From the NCBI GenBank assembly GCA_003427395.1, contig BFEA01000031.1, forward strand, positions 4,487,964 to 4,525,463: a stretch of 37,500 bases of DNA. Reading direction: 5' to 3'. The stretch comes from Chara braunii. Lineage: Eukaryota > Streptophyta > Charophyceae > Charales > Characeae. Positions 1-9,916 of the stretch are shown here, in pieces. Each line of letters begins with the position of its first letter. Position 1 is the stretch's first letter. The position numbers and the translations under genes are program-made. Below the pieces are notes generated by a model. It did not search any database, was not told where the DNA came from, and was given only the letters and a program-made list of their open reading frames with translations.

Positions 1-830
1 CCGGTCCAGAATAGGGACTGCCTCACCCTATCAAATGTCCTCTACAATAGTGCATTTCGTGGTCCGGACTTCGGACTGCCGACTGTTTGGCACAATCCAA
101 TGGTTCTCAAATGTTGTTGGCGCCTGTTTCGACCGTCTGCACAACTCGTGTCCGAGTTCATTACCGGTTCAGAATAGGGACTGCCTCGCCATGTCAAGTC
201 CAAGTTGCGTGGGTAGTCTCCAATGTTGTCTCACTGGGCGTTCCATCGTCATCGTGTTCAACACAATAATACGATAATAGAGTGCTAGAGACTGTCTCGG
301 CCTGACCGGACATAATGTGCGCAGTGGTCAGGCGTCTACTAATAGTGAAGATGCCTCGAGCCTTTTGGGATACCAGTGAAGACTAACTCACACTGTCAAT
401 TGCCTAACCAAACATATGTCCGCAGTGGTACGACCTCTACTAATGGCCTTTTTCGACCGTATGAAGAAGTGGTGTGCGCTGTGCTCTTTCTGCTCTGTGT
501 CCTCTATAACAGTGCATTTGGTGGTCAGGACTTCGGCAAGGCGACTGTTTGGCACAAACTGGTGGTTCTCACAGGGCGTTCCATCGTTACTGTTGCCTGT
601 TCTGCATACCAGACAATGCCTCGCGCTATCGTGGTCGGACGTGTTCGACACGATCATGGCTACTGGTGGCTCATATGTGTCCGAGTTCGTTACCAGTCCA
701 GAATACTAAAGACTGCCTCGCCCTGTCAAGTATTATTGTAAGGGACACGACATCTTCCAGCTTCCCCGACAGCAGTGTGTGGTCGAAGGCTGTTGTCCTA
801 TGGAAGACAGTTGTTTCCATATATTAATAA
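1..830. repeat. Degenerate tandem/dispersed repeats, no gene
   Basis: Blocks recur with divergence. GTCCTCTAC.ATAGTGCATTT-like sequence at 37 returns at 499, both continuing into a shared GCGACTGTTTGGCACAA-type segment. GTGTCCGAGTTC at 148 returns at 677, each followed by a diverged copy of a ..GACTGCCTCGCC.. segment. Spacings differ (about 462 and 529 bp), so this is a rearranged repeat and not a clean array. The short ORFs here have no recognisable content. I see no gene. Confidence 0.5.
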
Positions 831-938
831 AACACAATGTCATTATTCGTTGACCATATGCTGCTCCACACTTCGAACTGCCGACTTGTTAGAGTTGATA
901 TGGAAGGTTTTCTGATTGGTCATTATGAAGATGTATGG

Positions 939-1160
939 TCTACTGGCTAAATGAAAACAGTCCGTTCACATTATGTGTGTTGTCATACCTTGTTTGCCAT
1001 ATTTTCATGAATATAAAATTCGTTGCAGAACACTATCGTGGCAAGGCTTTCTAAATGGTCATCATGTTAAAAAAATGTGTGATGTACTAGCTAAATGAAA
1101 ACAATCCGTTCACATTTCTCAACCGATGTTATTGGCATGTGTGTCGTCATACGTGGATTG
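939..1160. repeat. Diverged direct duplication, ~147-bp offset
   Basis: TACTGGCTAAATGAAAACAG-type sequence at 939 is repeated at 1086, both followed by TCCGTTCACAT and then by TGTGT.GTCATAC. The copies differ by scattered substitutions and small indels. No coding content is seen. Confidence 0.55.
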
Positions 1161-1343
1161 CCATATTATATTGAATTTTGTTTTCTTTTTAGGTCTCTGC
1201 GTTTTTCACAATAGCGCTTCGATTGAGTAATCCGTATTCCGTGCCTAACACATGCGTTGAATGATTATTAACTCTTCGTCATATACGTCGTGAGTTCTCG
1301 CCTTCAGTGCATCAACGAGCTTATTTGTCCTCGCAGACTCATT

Positions 1344-1946
1344 ATGCCTTGCGACACTTCGTATCGGAGAGTTGAATATCCAGCGCTGGCAAGTATGGAC
1401 TGCGCAGCGTCTAACACATTACTGGATGAGAATTGTCATGCGGAAATGCACAACCTCGCTACGTGCTCTCCAGATTCCGAACATGTAATTCGCGACGACG
1501 TCTTCACTTCCAACACGCCTGCTCGTAAAAGAAAGAGAGAATTGGAAATCGATGTCGCTACTTGCGCGAGCACCTCCCTTGCCGTTCATCGGCAACGACA
1601 TGCATATGAATCCGATGTTGCATGTCGTAGAGCTAACGACCGTGACACTGACACTTCAACATCTGATGTGACGTCATTCCTTGTTCATAACGATTACTTG
1701 GCACGCGCAAGCACATCAAATGCTGAAGTGCGTCGTGTAGCTGAATTTCAGAGAGCAATTACAGAATTGCCAGCGTTGAAAATACTACGTGATGGCCTCG
1801 TTGACACTACAATCATGTATGTCCGACATTTGCTCTTGCGGGAGTATAAGAGCATAGAAGCGCATGTAGAATACAGAGATCCCGCACATCATGAACGAAA
1901 TGAGACCACTGTTTTAGAAAACTGGATAGTTTACAATAGACGATAG
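1344..1946 (+). CDS. Hypothetical protein (orphan ORF, ~200 aa)
   Basis: I do not recognise this protein. The frame is open from 1272 to the TAG at 1944-1946, and the first ATG is at 1344. The N-terminal half is polar and Ser/Thr/Asp-rich, with a basic cluster PARKRKRELE near residue 55 that resembles a monopartite nuclear localisation signal. The C-terminal ~75 residues are charged with regularly spaced hydrophobics (EFQRAITELPALKILRDGL...) and would suit an alpha-helical domain. A pyrimidine tract ending in TTTTTAG near 1192 could be a splice acceptor of an upstream exon. AATAAA-like signals follow at ~2210 and ~2525. Codon use is balanced, and there is no repeat structure within it, unlike its surroundings. 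It could be a small host gene, a terminal exon, or an element-encoded accessory ORF. I infer that it is coding from length and composition only. Confidence 0.45.
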   Translation: MPCDTSYRRVEYPALASMDCAASNTLLDENCHAEMHNLATCSPDSEHVIRDDVFTSNTPARKRKRELEIDVATCASTSLAVHRQRHAYESDVACRRANDRDTDTSTSDVTSFLVHNDYLARASTSNAEVRRVAEFQRAITELPALKILRDGLVDTTIMYVRHLLLREYKSIEAHVEYRDPAHHERNETTVLENWIVYNRR

Positions 1947-3320
1947 TTAGATTGTTATGATGACAATACCGCAAAGTGGATCGTTTATTGACTTACTTAA
2001 TACAGGAATTCTATCAAACTGAGTCCAGATACCATGAACTGGGTTGCTTTAAATTTTGTTATGTGGTTGTTTTTTAAGTGACGATCCTTGAAGATGTACG
2101 AGAACCTTGTACGTCATGGACAAAATGTGTCGCTGATCAGTGTTTTGGAAGTTAACTAGGTCAAAGTATGATCATCACGGTTACCGTACAAGGTTCAAAT
2201 CTTTCACAATAAACAGGGGTGCTATCTGTCCGGGAACATTGCGAAGGTTTTTTTTGCTTGTGCACTCAGCTTGTTTAAAATTTGAAATTAAAATGGCAAA
2301 CTTGGTGAATCAGATGTAAGCATCGAGGCCTTTTTGCAAGGCATATGATAGTCGCCTTTTACCCAACATATTATAAACCTTTCAAAGACAATTTTTCTCT
2401 TGCGATCTTCAATGACATGTAATTACTATCGACAAGAAGTTTTCCTTTGTTAACATCATGAAAGTAATGTTCTTTGTCGGTCGTTGTTATATTTTTCATA
2501 TATAAAAAATCATCTCCGTCCCTCTAATAAATGTCGTTGACGTGTGTTTTGGCCGTTCCCCGATTCATTTTTATATGTTCACTTTTCGTAAAACATTTCA
2601 TTTTTAACGAAAACATCATTCAAGTCTTAGTCACAAGTCCTGAATAATCCCTCGTTACAATGTCTGAAGTCCAGAAGTCGAGTCTGGATCCGATGTCCCC
2701 AAGCTCTCTCTCTCTCTTCTCTCGTAGTCTGCAGATGTAGTGAAGTCAGATGATGAGAGGGCGAGAAGGAGATGGTGGACTGAGAAGAGGAGGAAGAAGA
2801 ACCCTCTCTTTCTGTTACGAGCCAGATACTAACCTGTGACGTTGGTACTGTGCTGCAGGTACCTCGAAGACGAAGTTGGAGCAACGGCGCTGCAGATAAG
2901 TACTTCTGGCCTCCGCCCAATCTCTCTCTCTCTCTAGTACTCTAGCTATGGCGCCCAACGCTCAAGACTACTACTAACGTCGTAAGCGCCCAACGTTGAA
3001 GACTAAGGCTAACGCTACTCCTACAGTAACTACTGCAGCGCTCCTCCAGAGTGCTGCGGACGAATCCTGAAGACTACTGTCTCCTGCCTCCCCGTGAAGT
3101 GTATGGGAAGTCCCTATGTACTACCTCGGCCTGCCTCCTGACCGTTTGAAGGGCGAGCTAGGCCGAGGAGGCTGCTCTTGCCAATGCTGAAATGTGCGAG
3201 GGGCTGACGCTGCAGCAGCTGCTGCAGTTGGCGTGGGAAAAGGCCAAAAATAGCCTGTTCCTAAAACCCTGGTTTGGTGCCTGAGTTTCGGGGTAGGTCA
3301 GTCTAATGAGGGCCCGAAAA
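1947..3320. other. Intergenic, no gene recognised
   Basis: AT-rich to about 2620, then mixed composition with short (CT)n/(GA)n runs at about 2705-2725 and 2920-2935. The decamer GCGCCCAACG occurs twice (about 2951 and 2987) in similar contexts, suggesting a small degenerate duplication. The ORFs here are short and low in complexity. Confidence 0.4.
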
Positions 3321-3371
3321 TGACCCTCAGTTTCAGGCTAAAAAGGCTCATGCCGTTTTTAGTCTGAACCG

Positions 3372-3494
3372 ACGCAGGGCCTGTAGGCCCCTGTTTCCAG
3401 CTCTACGAGCTGAACGGACACGGGGCCTGTAAGCCCTAAATTTCAGGCTTTCGGCCTGAAAACCAGGCTTTTAGCCTGAAGGACGCAGGGCCTG
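3372..3494. repeat. Hairpin cluster within a degenerate GGGCCTG repeat
   Basis: Successive inverted repeats lie within about 100 bp: GGGCCT/AGGCCC (3377-3390), CAGCTC/GAGCTG (3398-3412), TTTCAGGC/GCCTGAAA with a 5-nt loop (3441-3461) and CAGGCT/AGCCTG (3464-3478). The string GACGCAGGGCCTG occurs at 3372 and 3482, with a variant near 3417, so the hairpins sit in a degenerate tandem unit of about 55 bp. Confidence 0.55.
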
Positions 3495-3543
3495 GGAAAT
3501 GACCCTCGTGTGCAGGCGCATCATGTAACACCCCCCCCTCCTT

Positions 3544-3858
3544 TTGAAGTCAAGTCGGGGCGAGGGCGAAGCTGACGATCTGAAGGTGGAACCTGGACGC
3601 GGGCGCGACGTGGAACCGAAGAACCAGCTTGCCTTGCATCTTGCGTTCGTAGCGTGCGAGAACGTCAAGAGTTGTTGCTTGAAGTTTCGCACGGGTCAAC
3701 CAACGGTCAACTCGATGTGTGCAGTATGCAAAATGTACCAAGTACTCGGTAGGCCTGTTATCGTAGCGTCTCTGGCAGATGATGTCGCCGACCTCCTGAA
3801 ATCCGTCCATAAAGGTTGGGTCTTGCGAACGTTGTCGGGACTAGTGAGTCCCGAATAA
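3544..3858 (+). CDS. Short uncharacterised ORF (104 aa), doubtful
   Basis: The frame runs from 3544 to a TAA at 3856-3858. Composition is protein-like, with a Cys pair (SMCAVCKMY) near residues 57-65, and a C-terminal stretch VIVASLADDVADLLKSVHKGWVLRTL could form an amphipathic helix. There is no recognised domain, no neighbouring gene and no clear promoter. It may be a fragment of an old element or chance. Confidence 0.2.
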   Translation: MKSSRGEGEADDLKVEPGRGRDVEPKNQLALHLAFVACENVKSCCLKFRTGQPTVNSMCAVCKMYQVLGRPVIVASLADDVADLLKSVHKGWVLRTLSGLVSPE

Positions 3859-4300
3859 CTTCCCATCACTCGAGAGGCTGTATATGGCTAATTTATGCAT
3901 AACAGAGAAAACCGGAGGTAAGAAGGACGGAAGGAGCAAGGCAGAGGCACGAGCGCTGATGATCTAGGGGGTGCTTAAAGTTGTCAGGACTATTGAACTA
4001 AGAAGAAATTGACAAGACAGGGAGTGGCAAAGGATCGTGAAAAACATCAAAGGCGACCCTTCCCCGAAATGGAGAAGGACTCCCGGAAAAGGTAATGACG
4101 TAGGAGGTGTGTCGCAGAGCAAGAAAAGAAGTGAGGGAGAGGGATAAATAGTACGCAAGGCACCGACGCGAGAGGATGAAGTCGAGTCAGGCGGTCACCA
4201 GAACGCAACGGCAAGGGGGCCGTAGGCCAAGTGAGGACTCACGCCCGGGGAAGACGATGCAAGGGACGCAAGAAGGACAAGGGAGGGAGACCGCCATAAG
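3859..4300. other. Purine-rich spacer, no gene recognised
   Basis: Purine-biased sequence on the + strand, leading into the minisatellite. No domain-bearing ORF or RNA gene is apparent. Confidence 0.4.
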
Positions 4301-4319
4301 GTGGAAAAATGACGAGGAT

Positions 4320-4765
4320 GTCGGGGGAGGCCAACGGCGGGACAAAGTGTCGGGGACCACGTGAGACCAAGAGAAGATGCGGTACCGACGGGACGAAGTG
4401 TCGAGGACCGGGTGAGACCAAGAGAGAATGCGGTACCGGCGGGACAAAGTGTCGGGGACCGCGTGAGACCAAGAGAAAATATGATACCGGCGGGACAAAG
4501 TGTCGGGGATCACGTGAGACCGAGAGAAAATACGGTACCGGCGGGACAAAGTGTCGGGGACAGCATGAGACCAAAAGAAGATGCGGTACCGGTGGGACAA
4601 AATGCCGAGGACCACGTGAAACCAAAAGAAGATGCGGTACCGACGGGACAAAGTGCCGGGGACCGCGTGAGACCGAGAGAAAGTGTGGTACCGGTGGGAC
4701 AAGTGCGGAGGACTACGTGGGGCTAGGCGTAAAATGCGGTACCGGCCGGACAAGTACCGGCGGGA
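4320..4765. repeat. 51-bp minisatellite, ~9 diverged units
   Basis: The unit contains GGGACAAAGTGTCGGGGACC, then GTGAGACCAAGAGAA, then TGCGGTACCGG (KpnI-like GGTACC in most units). The period is 51 bp, so frames on both strands stay open and give 121-188 aa repetitive translations, for example 17-residue GTGGTKCRGPRETKRRC-type units on +. The open frames are explained by period divisibility by three. Later units are interrupted from about 4700, and single GTCGGGGAC/CGGTACCG pieces persist to about 6500. Confidence 0.85.
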
Positions 4766-4900
4766 CTAATGTCAGGTACTAATGTCGGGGACTAGTGCGG
4801 GACAAGTGGCGGGGACCTGTGACGTCCCGAGGAAAAATTGCGGTACGGCATGTGGTGCAAAATAATTTAAATAAATAAATAAATAATAAAGCAAGTTGCA

Positions 4901-4925
4901 CCGTCAAGACCGGAGATCTTGACGG
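4901..4925 (+). repeat. Hairpin, 9-bp stem (copy 1)
   Basis: CCGTCAAGA/TCTTGACGG with a CCGGAGA loop. It is the diverged partner of the hairpin at 6523-6551: both are followed within 20 bp by (A)TTAGCACCACTAGTGC-type sequence. Confidence 0.6.
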
Positions 4926-4940
4926 CCAAAATTATTAGCA

Positions 4941-4962
4941 CCANTAGTGCAAGCACTAGTGG
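4941..4962. repeat. 10-bp inverted repeat containing an N
   Basis: CCANTAGTGC-AA-GCACTAGTGG. The ambiguous base at 4944 pairs with a G in the opposite arm, and the related copy at about 6564 reads CCACTAGTGC, so the N is probably C. Confidence 0.6.
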
Positions 4963-5191
4963 GAGCAAGTGGGAAGGCCAAAAGAAAAATAAAAAGTAAA
5001 GAAAACAGGTACTAGGAGGCATGGGAGCAATTCGAAAAATCTCGGATTAGCCTCGCCCAAGAAAATGGGGCCAAAAGGGCCAATATGAGAAAAATAGGTT
5101 TTTCCGGGAAAAATCCGTGCATGGGGGCCTACCATTTGGGAGAGAGAAGGGTTAACAGTGGCTCTTAAGGGCATGGGAGGGCCACAACTGC

Positions 5192-5211
5192 AGTCCGAAA
5201 AATAACGGACT
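5192..5211 (+). repeat. Hairpin AGTCCG/CGGACT, loop AAAAATAA
   Basis: A 6-bp stem with an 8-nt loop. The same stem with loop AGAAATAA occurs at 6110-6129. A variant at 5801-5823 has a different stem (GCAACCG/CGG-A-TTGC) around the loop CTAAATAA. Confidence 0.5.
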
Positions 5212-6109
5212 CGCTTTTGGGCATAGGAAGGGTCAAAACTAAGAGGAGGAGACAAGAAAAGGGCCTTAACGGCTAGTTGACACTTGACATGCAAAAAGAA
5301 AAAGAAAAAGAAAAAGAAAAAGAAAAATGGTGGAGAATAAGACAAGGCGGTGAAAGAGGATGAGTGAGGTGGTCATCAGTAGGGACTACAGCAAGTAGGG
5401 ACTGCCAAGTCTTAAGTGTCCAAGGAAGGAGGAAAAAGAAAAGAAAAAAAAAGAAAATTGAGAAAAGGGTCTTAACGGCTAGTTGATACTTGACATGCAA
5501 AAAAAAAAAAAAAAAAAAAGGAAATGGTAGGCGAGAGAGGATGAGTGAGTTGGCTGTCAGTTGGGACTACAGAAAGTAGGGACTGCCAAGTCCCAACTGT
5601 CCACAAGTGGAGGAAAAAGAAAAGAAAAAGAAAAGAAAAAGAAAAGTAAAAGGGGAAAAAGTCAAAAGGGCACTAATGGACGAAAACGGTCACTTAGGGA
5701 GGGATTTTGGACCAGATTCATTTTGGCAATATGGCGGTTACAAAGGACCTTGATTTTCTTTGATTTATGTAGAGAAAATTAAAGAAAATCAAGGCCCCTT
5801 GCAACCGCTAAATAACGGATTGCATGGGGGAGGCCAAAAATAAGTTTTGAGTGGACGGGGAGCCAAAATTGAGACCGGATGCACTTGGAAATTGGCCGCT
5901 TGATTTTCTTTTGGTAGGGGGCTAGTTGTGGGAGATTGAGGCAAGGAAAACTGCCCTGTAACGGACTGCATAAGGAGGGGCAAACATAAGGTTTTGGGGC
6001 ACCGGGAATCAAAATTGAGCCCAGTTGCCTTGGGAAAATTAACGCTTTATTTTTCATCGGCATGGGGCATGACGTAGAACTGTGGGGCTAGCAAAATGGT
6101 TGTGGATGA

Positions 6110-6129
6110 AGTCCGAGAAATAACGGACT
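6110..6129 (+). repeat. Hairpin AGTCCG/CGGACT, loop AGAAATAA
   Basis: Second perfect copy of the hairpin at 5192-5211, about 918 bp downstream, in the same repeat context (followed by GCATAAGG). Confidence 0.5.
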
Positions 6130-6199
6130 GCATAAGGATGCCGGGGCCAATGAAAAATAGGTCGTGGCATGCCTAAAAAGCTAGAAAACGGTACCGCGG

Positions 6200-7340
6200 G
6201 CCTAGAGGAGTGTGACGGTAAAACGACGACGACACAGCAGGGGTCCCTCGGCCGGGAAATTATCGACGACATTTGGGGCGCACGAAAAAGAATAAAACGG
6301 TACTGTCGGGGACATGGAAGTCCCAAATAAAAATTGGCCGTCAACCGGGATGACGCCGGGGGCCAAATGGACCCAAATAAAAACTGTCGGGAATCGGGCT
6401 TTGTCGACGGCGTCGCCGGCGGAATTGAAAAATGGAACTAGTGCGGGGAGCGGCGGGGACTTGAGGTGTCCCGAGGGGGAAACCACTAGTCACGGTAGGA
6501 AATGGCCGTAAGAAGCAAACGGCACCGCCGAGATCGAGGATCTCGACGGTGGAAAATATTAGCACCACTAGTGCAAACACTACCGGGACTTAAACGGATG
6601 AAAAACGGGAGTGAGGAGCAAAAAAAATAAAATAATAAGGGGAGGGTTACCCAACATTCCGGGGTCTTTCGGACAAGCTAGGCCTAAGAAAACAATAGCC
6701 CAAGGGGCTCCAATCAAGAAATAGGTTAGCCAAGAAAAATCGGAGCCAAAGGGGCTCAAAATGGAGGTTAACGGGACAAAAATGGGCTCCCTTGGGGCAA
6801 GGGCATGCCACCTTGGCAGACCGGGGTGTAACGGTCAACAGTCGGCCATGAACCTGGCCACAATCAAGGTTGTAAGGCCTATAAAGAGGGTGTACAACAA
6901 ATTGACACATGCCACATTAAAAATAAAAGAAAAAGAAAAGAAAAAGAAGAGAAAAAGGAGGGAGAATGATACAAAATAGGAGAAATGGGTGGAGGAGAGT
7001 GTGCTGGCCCATTGGGATGGCTGCGGTAGGGACTGCCAGGTCCCAATGATGACCTCACTCCTCCAAGACCCAAGGGGAGTAGGCCAGATTGCTGAGCTCA
7101 ACAAAATCTGAATTAAAAAAACAAAAATAAGAGAAAATGCAGAAAGGAGAGAATCCAGTTTTCTTCTTAACCATGGATCTGAGATCAGATCTCATGGTGG
7201 CGAGAAAACAGCCGTTTTTTGTGGGCCAGCCCAAAACAGCTAGATCCAAAATGAGGTGGCAGCCCAAAAAGGAAAGAAACAATGACGAAGAAAAAGACAA
7301 AAATGTGCATTTGGCCCCAAACGAGGTCCAGATGCACCAA
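6200..7340. other. Non-coding repeat remnants, no gene recognised
   Basis: Carries the second copy of the 4790-4990 duplication (about 6430-6600), AT-rich spacer and an (AAAAG)n tract at about 6920-6955. The ORFs are short, lysine- or phenylalanine-rich and without domains. Confidence 0.4.
6523..6551 (+). repeat. Hairpin, 12 of 13 pairs (copy 2)
   Basis: CACCGCCGAGATC/GATCTCGACGGTG with a 3-nt apex. Against the hairpin at 4901-4925 one A-T pair has become G-C by change in both arms, and one T-A pair has become a C/A mismatch. Confidence 0.6.
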
Positions 7341-7351
7341 AAATTAAAAAG

Positions 7352-7444
7352 TTGAGCCTATAGGCTCAAAATTGAACCAAAGACCACCATGGGGTAGCTC
7401 GGAGTATTGGTGGTCTTGGATTTCAGCCTGATCCAAGGCTGAAA
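7352..7444. repeat. Cluster of three strong inverted repeats
   Basis: A perfect 18-bp palindrome TTGAGCCTATAGGCTCAA (7352-7369); a 12-bp stem CCAA(A)GACCACCA/TGGTGGTCTTGG with an 18-nt loop (7377-7419); and TTTCAGCC/GGCTGAAA with an 8-nt loop (7421-7444), all within 93 bp. A further long-range pair, about CTACCCCTTGG (7549) with CCAAGGGGTAG (7609), follows. Confidence 0.65.
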
Positions 7445-7780
7445 ATGTGCCGCCACTTGGGAAAATGGTCTGGCCTACCCAAAGGAGGCCGAAACTTGGA
7501 AAAATCGAGAAAAAGGCTCATTAGGCTTTTTTCTCTCAAGTGGGCTACCCCTTGGACCTTGGATTCAAGGGGACAACTTTTTCCAAGAGGTAGGAGGCTG
7601 GAAAAAGGCCCAAGGGGTAGGCCGAGTTGGTATTAGCCTCTCGGACTGCATGTACCTAGCCAAAAAGAGGCCGAGGTGTCCCCGAAAGGCCTAGAGGGAA
7701 AATTTGGCCAAGGGGGTACCTCGGTTCACTGTAGGGCACCTTGGGGAGGCCCATGGGCTGGCCGGAGTGCTGTCCCCAGC

Positions 7781-7789
7781 CTATATAAG
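7781..7789 (+). promoter_or_regulatory. TATA-box-like CTATATAAG
   Basis: CTATATAAG lies inside a near-palindrome CCAGC...GCTGG, in a GC-balanced context with no coding sequence close downstream. It could be the TATA box of an LTR-type promoter. The only support is the motif. Confidence 0.3.
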
Positions 7790-8189
7790 CTGGGGATTCA
7801 GTCCGCCTCACTCACACTTGCATGAGGAGTGCCCATACTGCCCAAATGAGCCCGTGAGAGCTCTAGAGGCATTCAGAGAGTAGTGAGGGGAACCCCTACC
7901 AGTTTGAGAGTGTAGAGGAGGTTGTGAGCTAGTGAGGAGAGACTCAACCGACTAGTGGTAGTGAGGAGGGTGATCCGCCATAGCTCCCAGACTAGTGGAA
8001 AAGGAGGCAAGGTTAAGAGGGATCTCATCAGCCCTCCTAGAGAGGAGGACTCCCTAACCTTAGTGATAGGAGTCCGTGACAACTTGGAGGAGGAGAGAAA
8101 GGAAGGAGAGAGGCTTGAAGAAGAAGGGAGTCATAGCCAAGAGGAAGGAAGCTTCGTTGAGAGTGAAAGATATCCAAGGGGTGAGTGGA

Positions 8190-8453
8190 GAGACACCCCC
8201 CCTTCTGCTCCCTTCTCTCCTTCCCCCTCTCCTTCTCCCCTTCCTCTTCTTCTTCTTCTCCTTCTTCTTCTTCTTCTTCTTCTTCTTCTTCTTCTTCTTC
8301 TTCTTCTTCTCCTTCTCCTTCCCCTTCTTTTTCTTCCTCCTCTTCTCCTTCCTCTTCTTCTTCCTCTTCTTCTTCATCTTCTTCCCCTTCCTCTCCTCCT
8401 TCCTTTCCCCCTTCCTTCTCTCCCCTTTCTCCCCATCTTCCTCCTTTCTCTCT
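8190..8453. repeat. (CTT)n / polypyrimidine microsatellite
   Basis: An almost pure pyrimidine stretch on +, mostly CTT/CCT triplets, densest at 8245-8315. It gives long Ser-, Leu-, Phe-, Glu- or Lys-rich frames in five of six readings; none should be read as a gene. Confidence 0.95.
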
Positions 8454-9600
8454 CCCTAGTGTATGTGAGCTCAAACTTATGATTTTTTCTCATTTTCTTC
8501 ATGATTCTACTTGTTTTTCTACTTAGGTGTGAAGCACAACTTCTATATTGATGTCAACTAGTGTTAGAGTGATGTAAAGTGCATGTTTTGTCTATTTCTT
8601 CACTCCCATGTGAATCGCAACTATCTCCCTAGTGTATGTGAGCTCAAACTTGTGATTTTATCTCATTTTCTTCATGATTTTACTTGTTTTTCAACATGGG
8701 AATGAAGCGCAACTTCTACGTTGATGTCAACTAGTGTTAGAGTGATGTAAAGTGCGTGTTTTGTCCATTTCTTCACTCCCATGTGAGTCGCAACTCTCCA
8801 CCTAGTGTATGTGAGCTCAAACTTATGATTTTATCTCATTTTCTTCATGATTCTACTTGTTTTTCTACTTGGGTGTGAAACGTAATTTCTATGTTGATGT
8901 CAACTAGTGTTAGAGTGATGTAAAGTACGTGTTTTGTTTATTTCTTCACTCCTATGTGAATCGCAACTCTCTCCCTAGTATATGTGAGCTCAAGCTTGTG
9001 AATTTCTCTCATATTCTTCGTGCTGCACTTGTTTTGCTACTTGGGTGTGAATCACAACTTCAATCTTTGTGTTGTGGAGTGTGTGAGTAGTGCAAAGTGC
9101 TTGTTTTGACTGTTCTTCCTTCCCCATGTGTAGCGCAAGTTTTCCCCTTGTGATTGTGAGCGTATGTGAGTATAGTTCTCTCCCGCTCGTCTCTTTTCGC
9201 TTGTTCGGCTTCTTGGGTGTGAATCGCAACTTCAATCTTTGTATTGTGGGATATATGAGTAGTGCAAAGTGTTTGTTTTGGTTGTTCTCCCTTCCCCATG
9301 TGTAGCACAACTTTCCCCCTTGTGATTGTGAGCCTATGTGAGTGTAGTTCTCTCCCATTCGTCACTTTTTCACTTGTTCGTCTACTTGGGTGTGAATCGA
9401 AGCTTCAATCTTAGTGTTGTGCAGTGCCTGAGTACTGCAAAGTGTTTGTTTTGACTGTTCTTCCTTCCCCATATGTAGCGCAACTTTCCTCCTTGGGTAC
9501 GTGAACCCGTGCGTGTGTTCCCCTCCTCCGTGAGTCTTCCTTCGCCTGACTCTTCACTTGGACGTCGATGCAACTTCAACACTAGTGTGGTACAGTGGTC
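8454..9600. repeat. 173-bp tandem satellite, ~6.5 copies
   Basis: CCTAGT.TATGTGAGCTCAA recurs at 8455, 8628, 8801 and 8974, exactly 173 bp apart. Diverged units follow, phased by CCCTTGTGATTGTGAG-type sequence at about 9145 and 9317 and a weaker one near 9490. Each unit also holds CATGTG.ATCGCAACT, TTGATGTCAACTAGTG and AAAGTGC.TGTTTTG. The first four units are close to each other and the last three form a second subfamily. Unit length is in the 150-180-bp range common for plant satellites. Confidence 0.9.
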
Positions 9601-9916
9601 TGGGAGTGTAGGAGGTCTGCATTGTCTGTCTCTCACCCTCCAGCGAAACGCTGATTTCTCCCCTTCATGTTCTAGGCGTAATACCGCACGTCCTCACATC
9701 CCCCCCCCCGTGTTCTATTCGAATGTGGTAATTGGGAGGTTTGATGGGTTGCTGTTTTCTGGCAGTTTGAGATGTTGCTGTGTCTTTTTTACAGGCAGTT
9801 GTAGGTCCACAATCCTTGACAGAACCTGGCCAGCATAGATTGCTGCCCTAGGGAAGAGATAGAGTAACCACCATCGACGCAAGGACTGCGCGGGAAATGC
9901 AAACGGGCGGAATATG

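Larger units (their letters stand above)
4790..6200. repeat. Degenerate ~145-165-bp repeats with purine microsatellites
   Basis: Recurring elements include AACGGCTAGTTGA.ACTTGACATGC (about 5267 and 5470), GTAGGGACTGCC.AGTC (about 5390, 5577 and 7035), and AATAACGGACT followed by GCAT..GG..GG..AAA (about 5203, 5812 and 6121, with a variant near 5959). (AAAAAG)n-type tracts lie at 5285-5325, 5430-5460 and 5612-5650, and an A run at about 5500-5518. No protein domain is seen. These look like decayed non-coding parts of a repeat family. Confidence 0.5.

Noticed and set aside
2947-2960. TGGCGCCCAACG resembling an LTR-element primer-binding site
   Set aside because: Matches only about 8 bases of a tRNA-Lys-type site; no LTR end, Gag or Pol is positioned accordingly, and a similar decamer recurs 36 bp later as a local duplication.
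4187-4753. 188-aa repetitive minus-strand ORF
   Set aside because: Open only because the 51-bp minisatellite period is a multiple of three; the + strand is equally open.
8037-8474. Long Glu-, Lys-, Ser- and Leu-rich ORFs on both strands
   Set aside because: They are translations of the (CTT)n/polypyrimidine tract.
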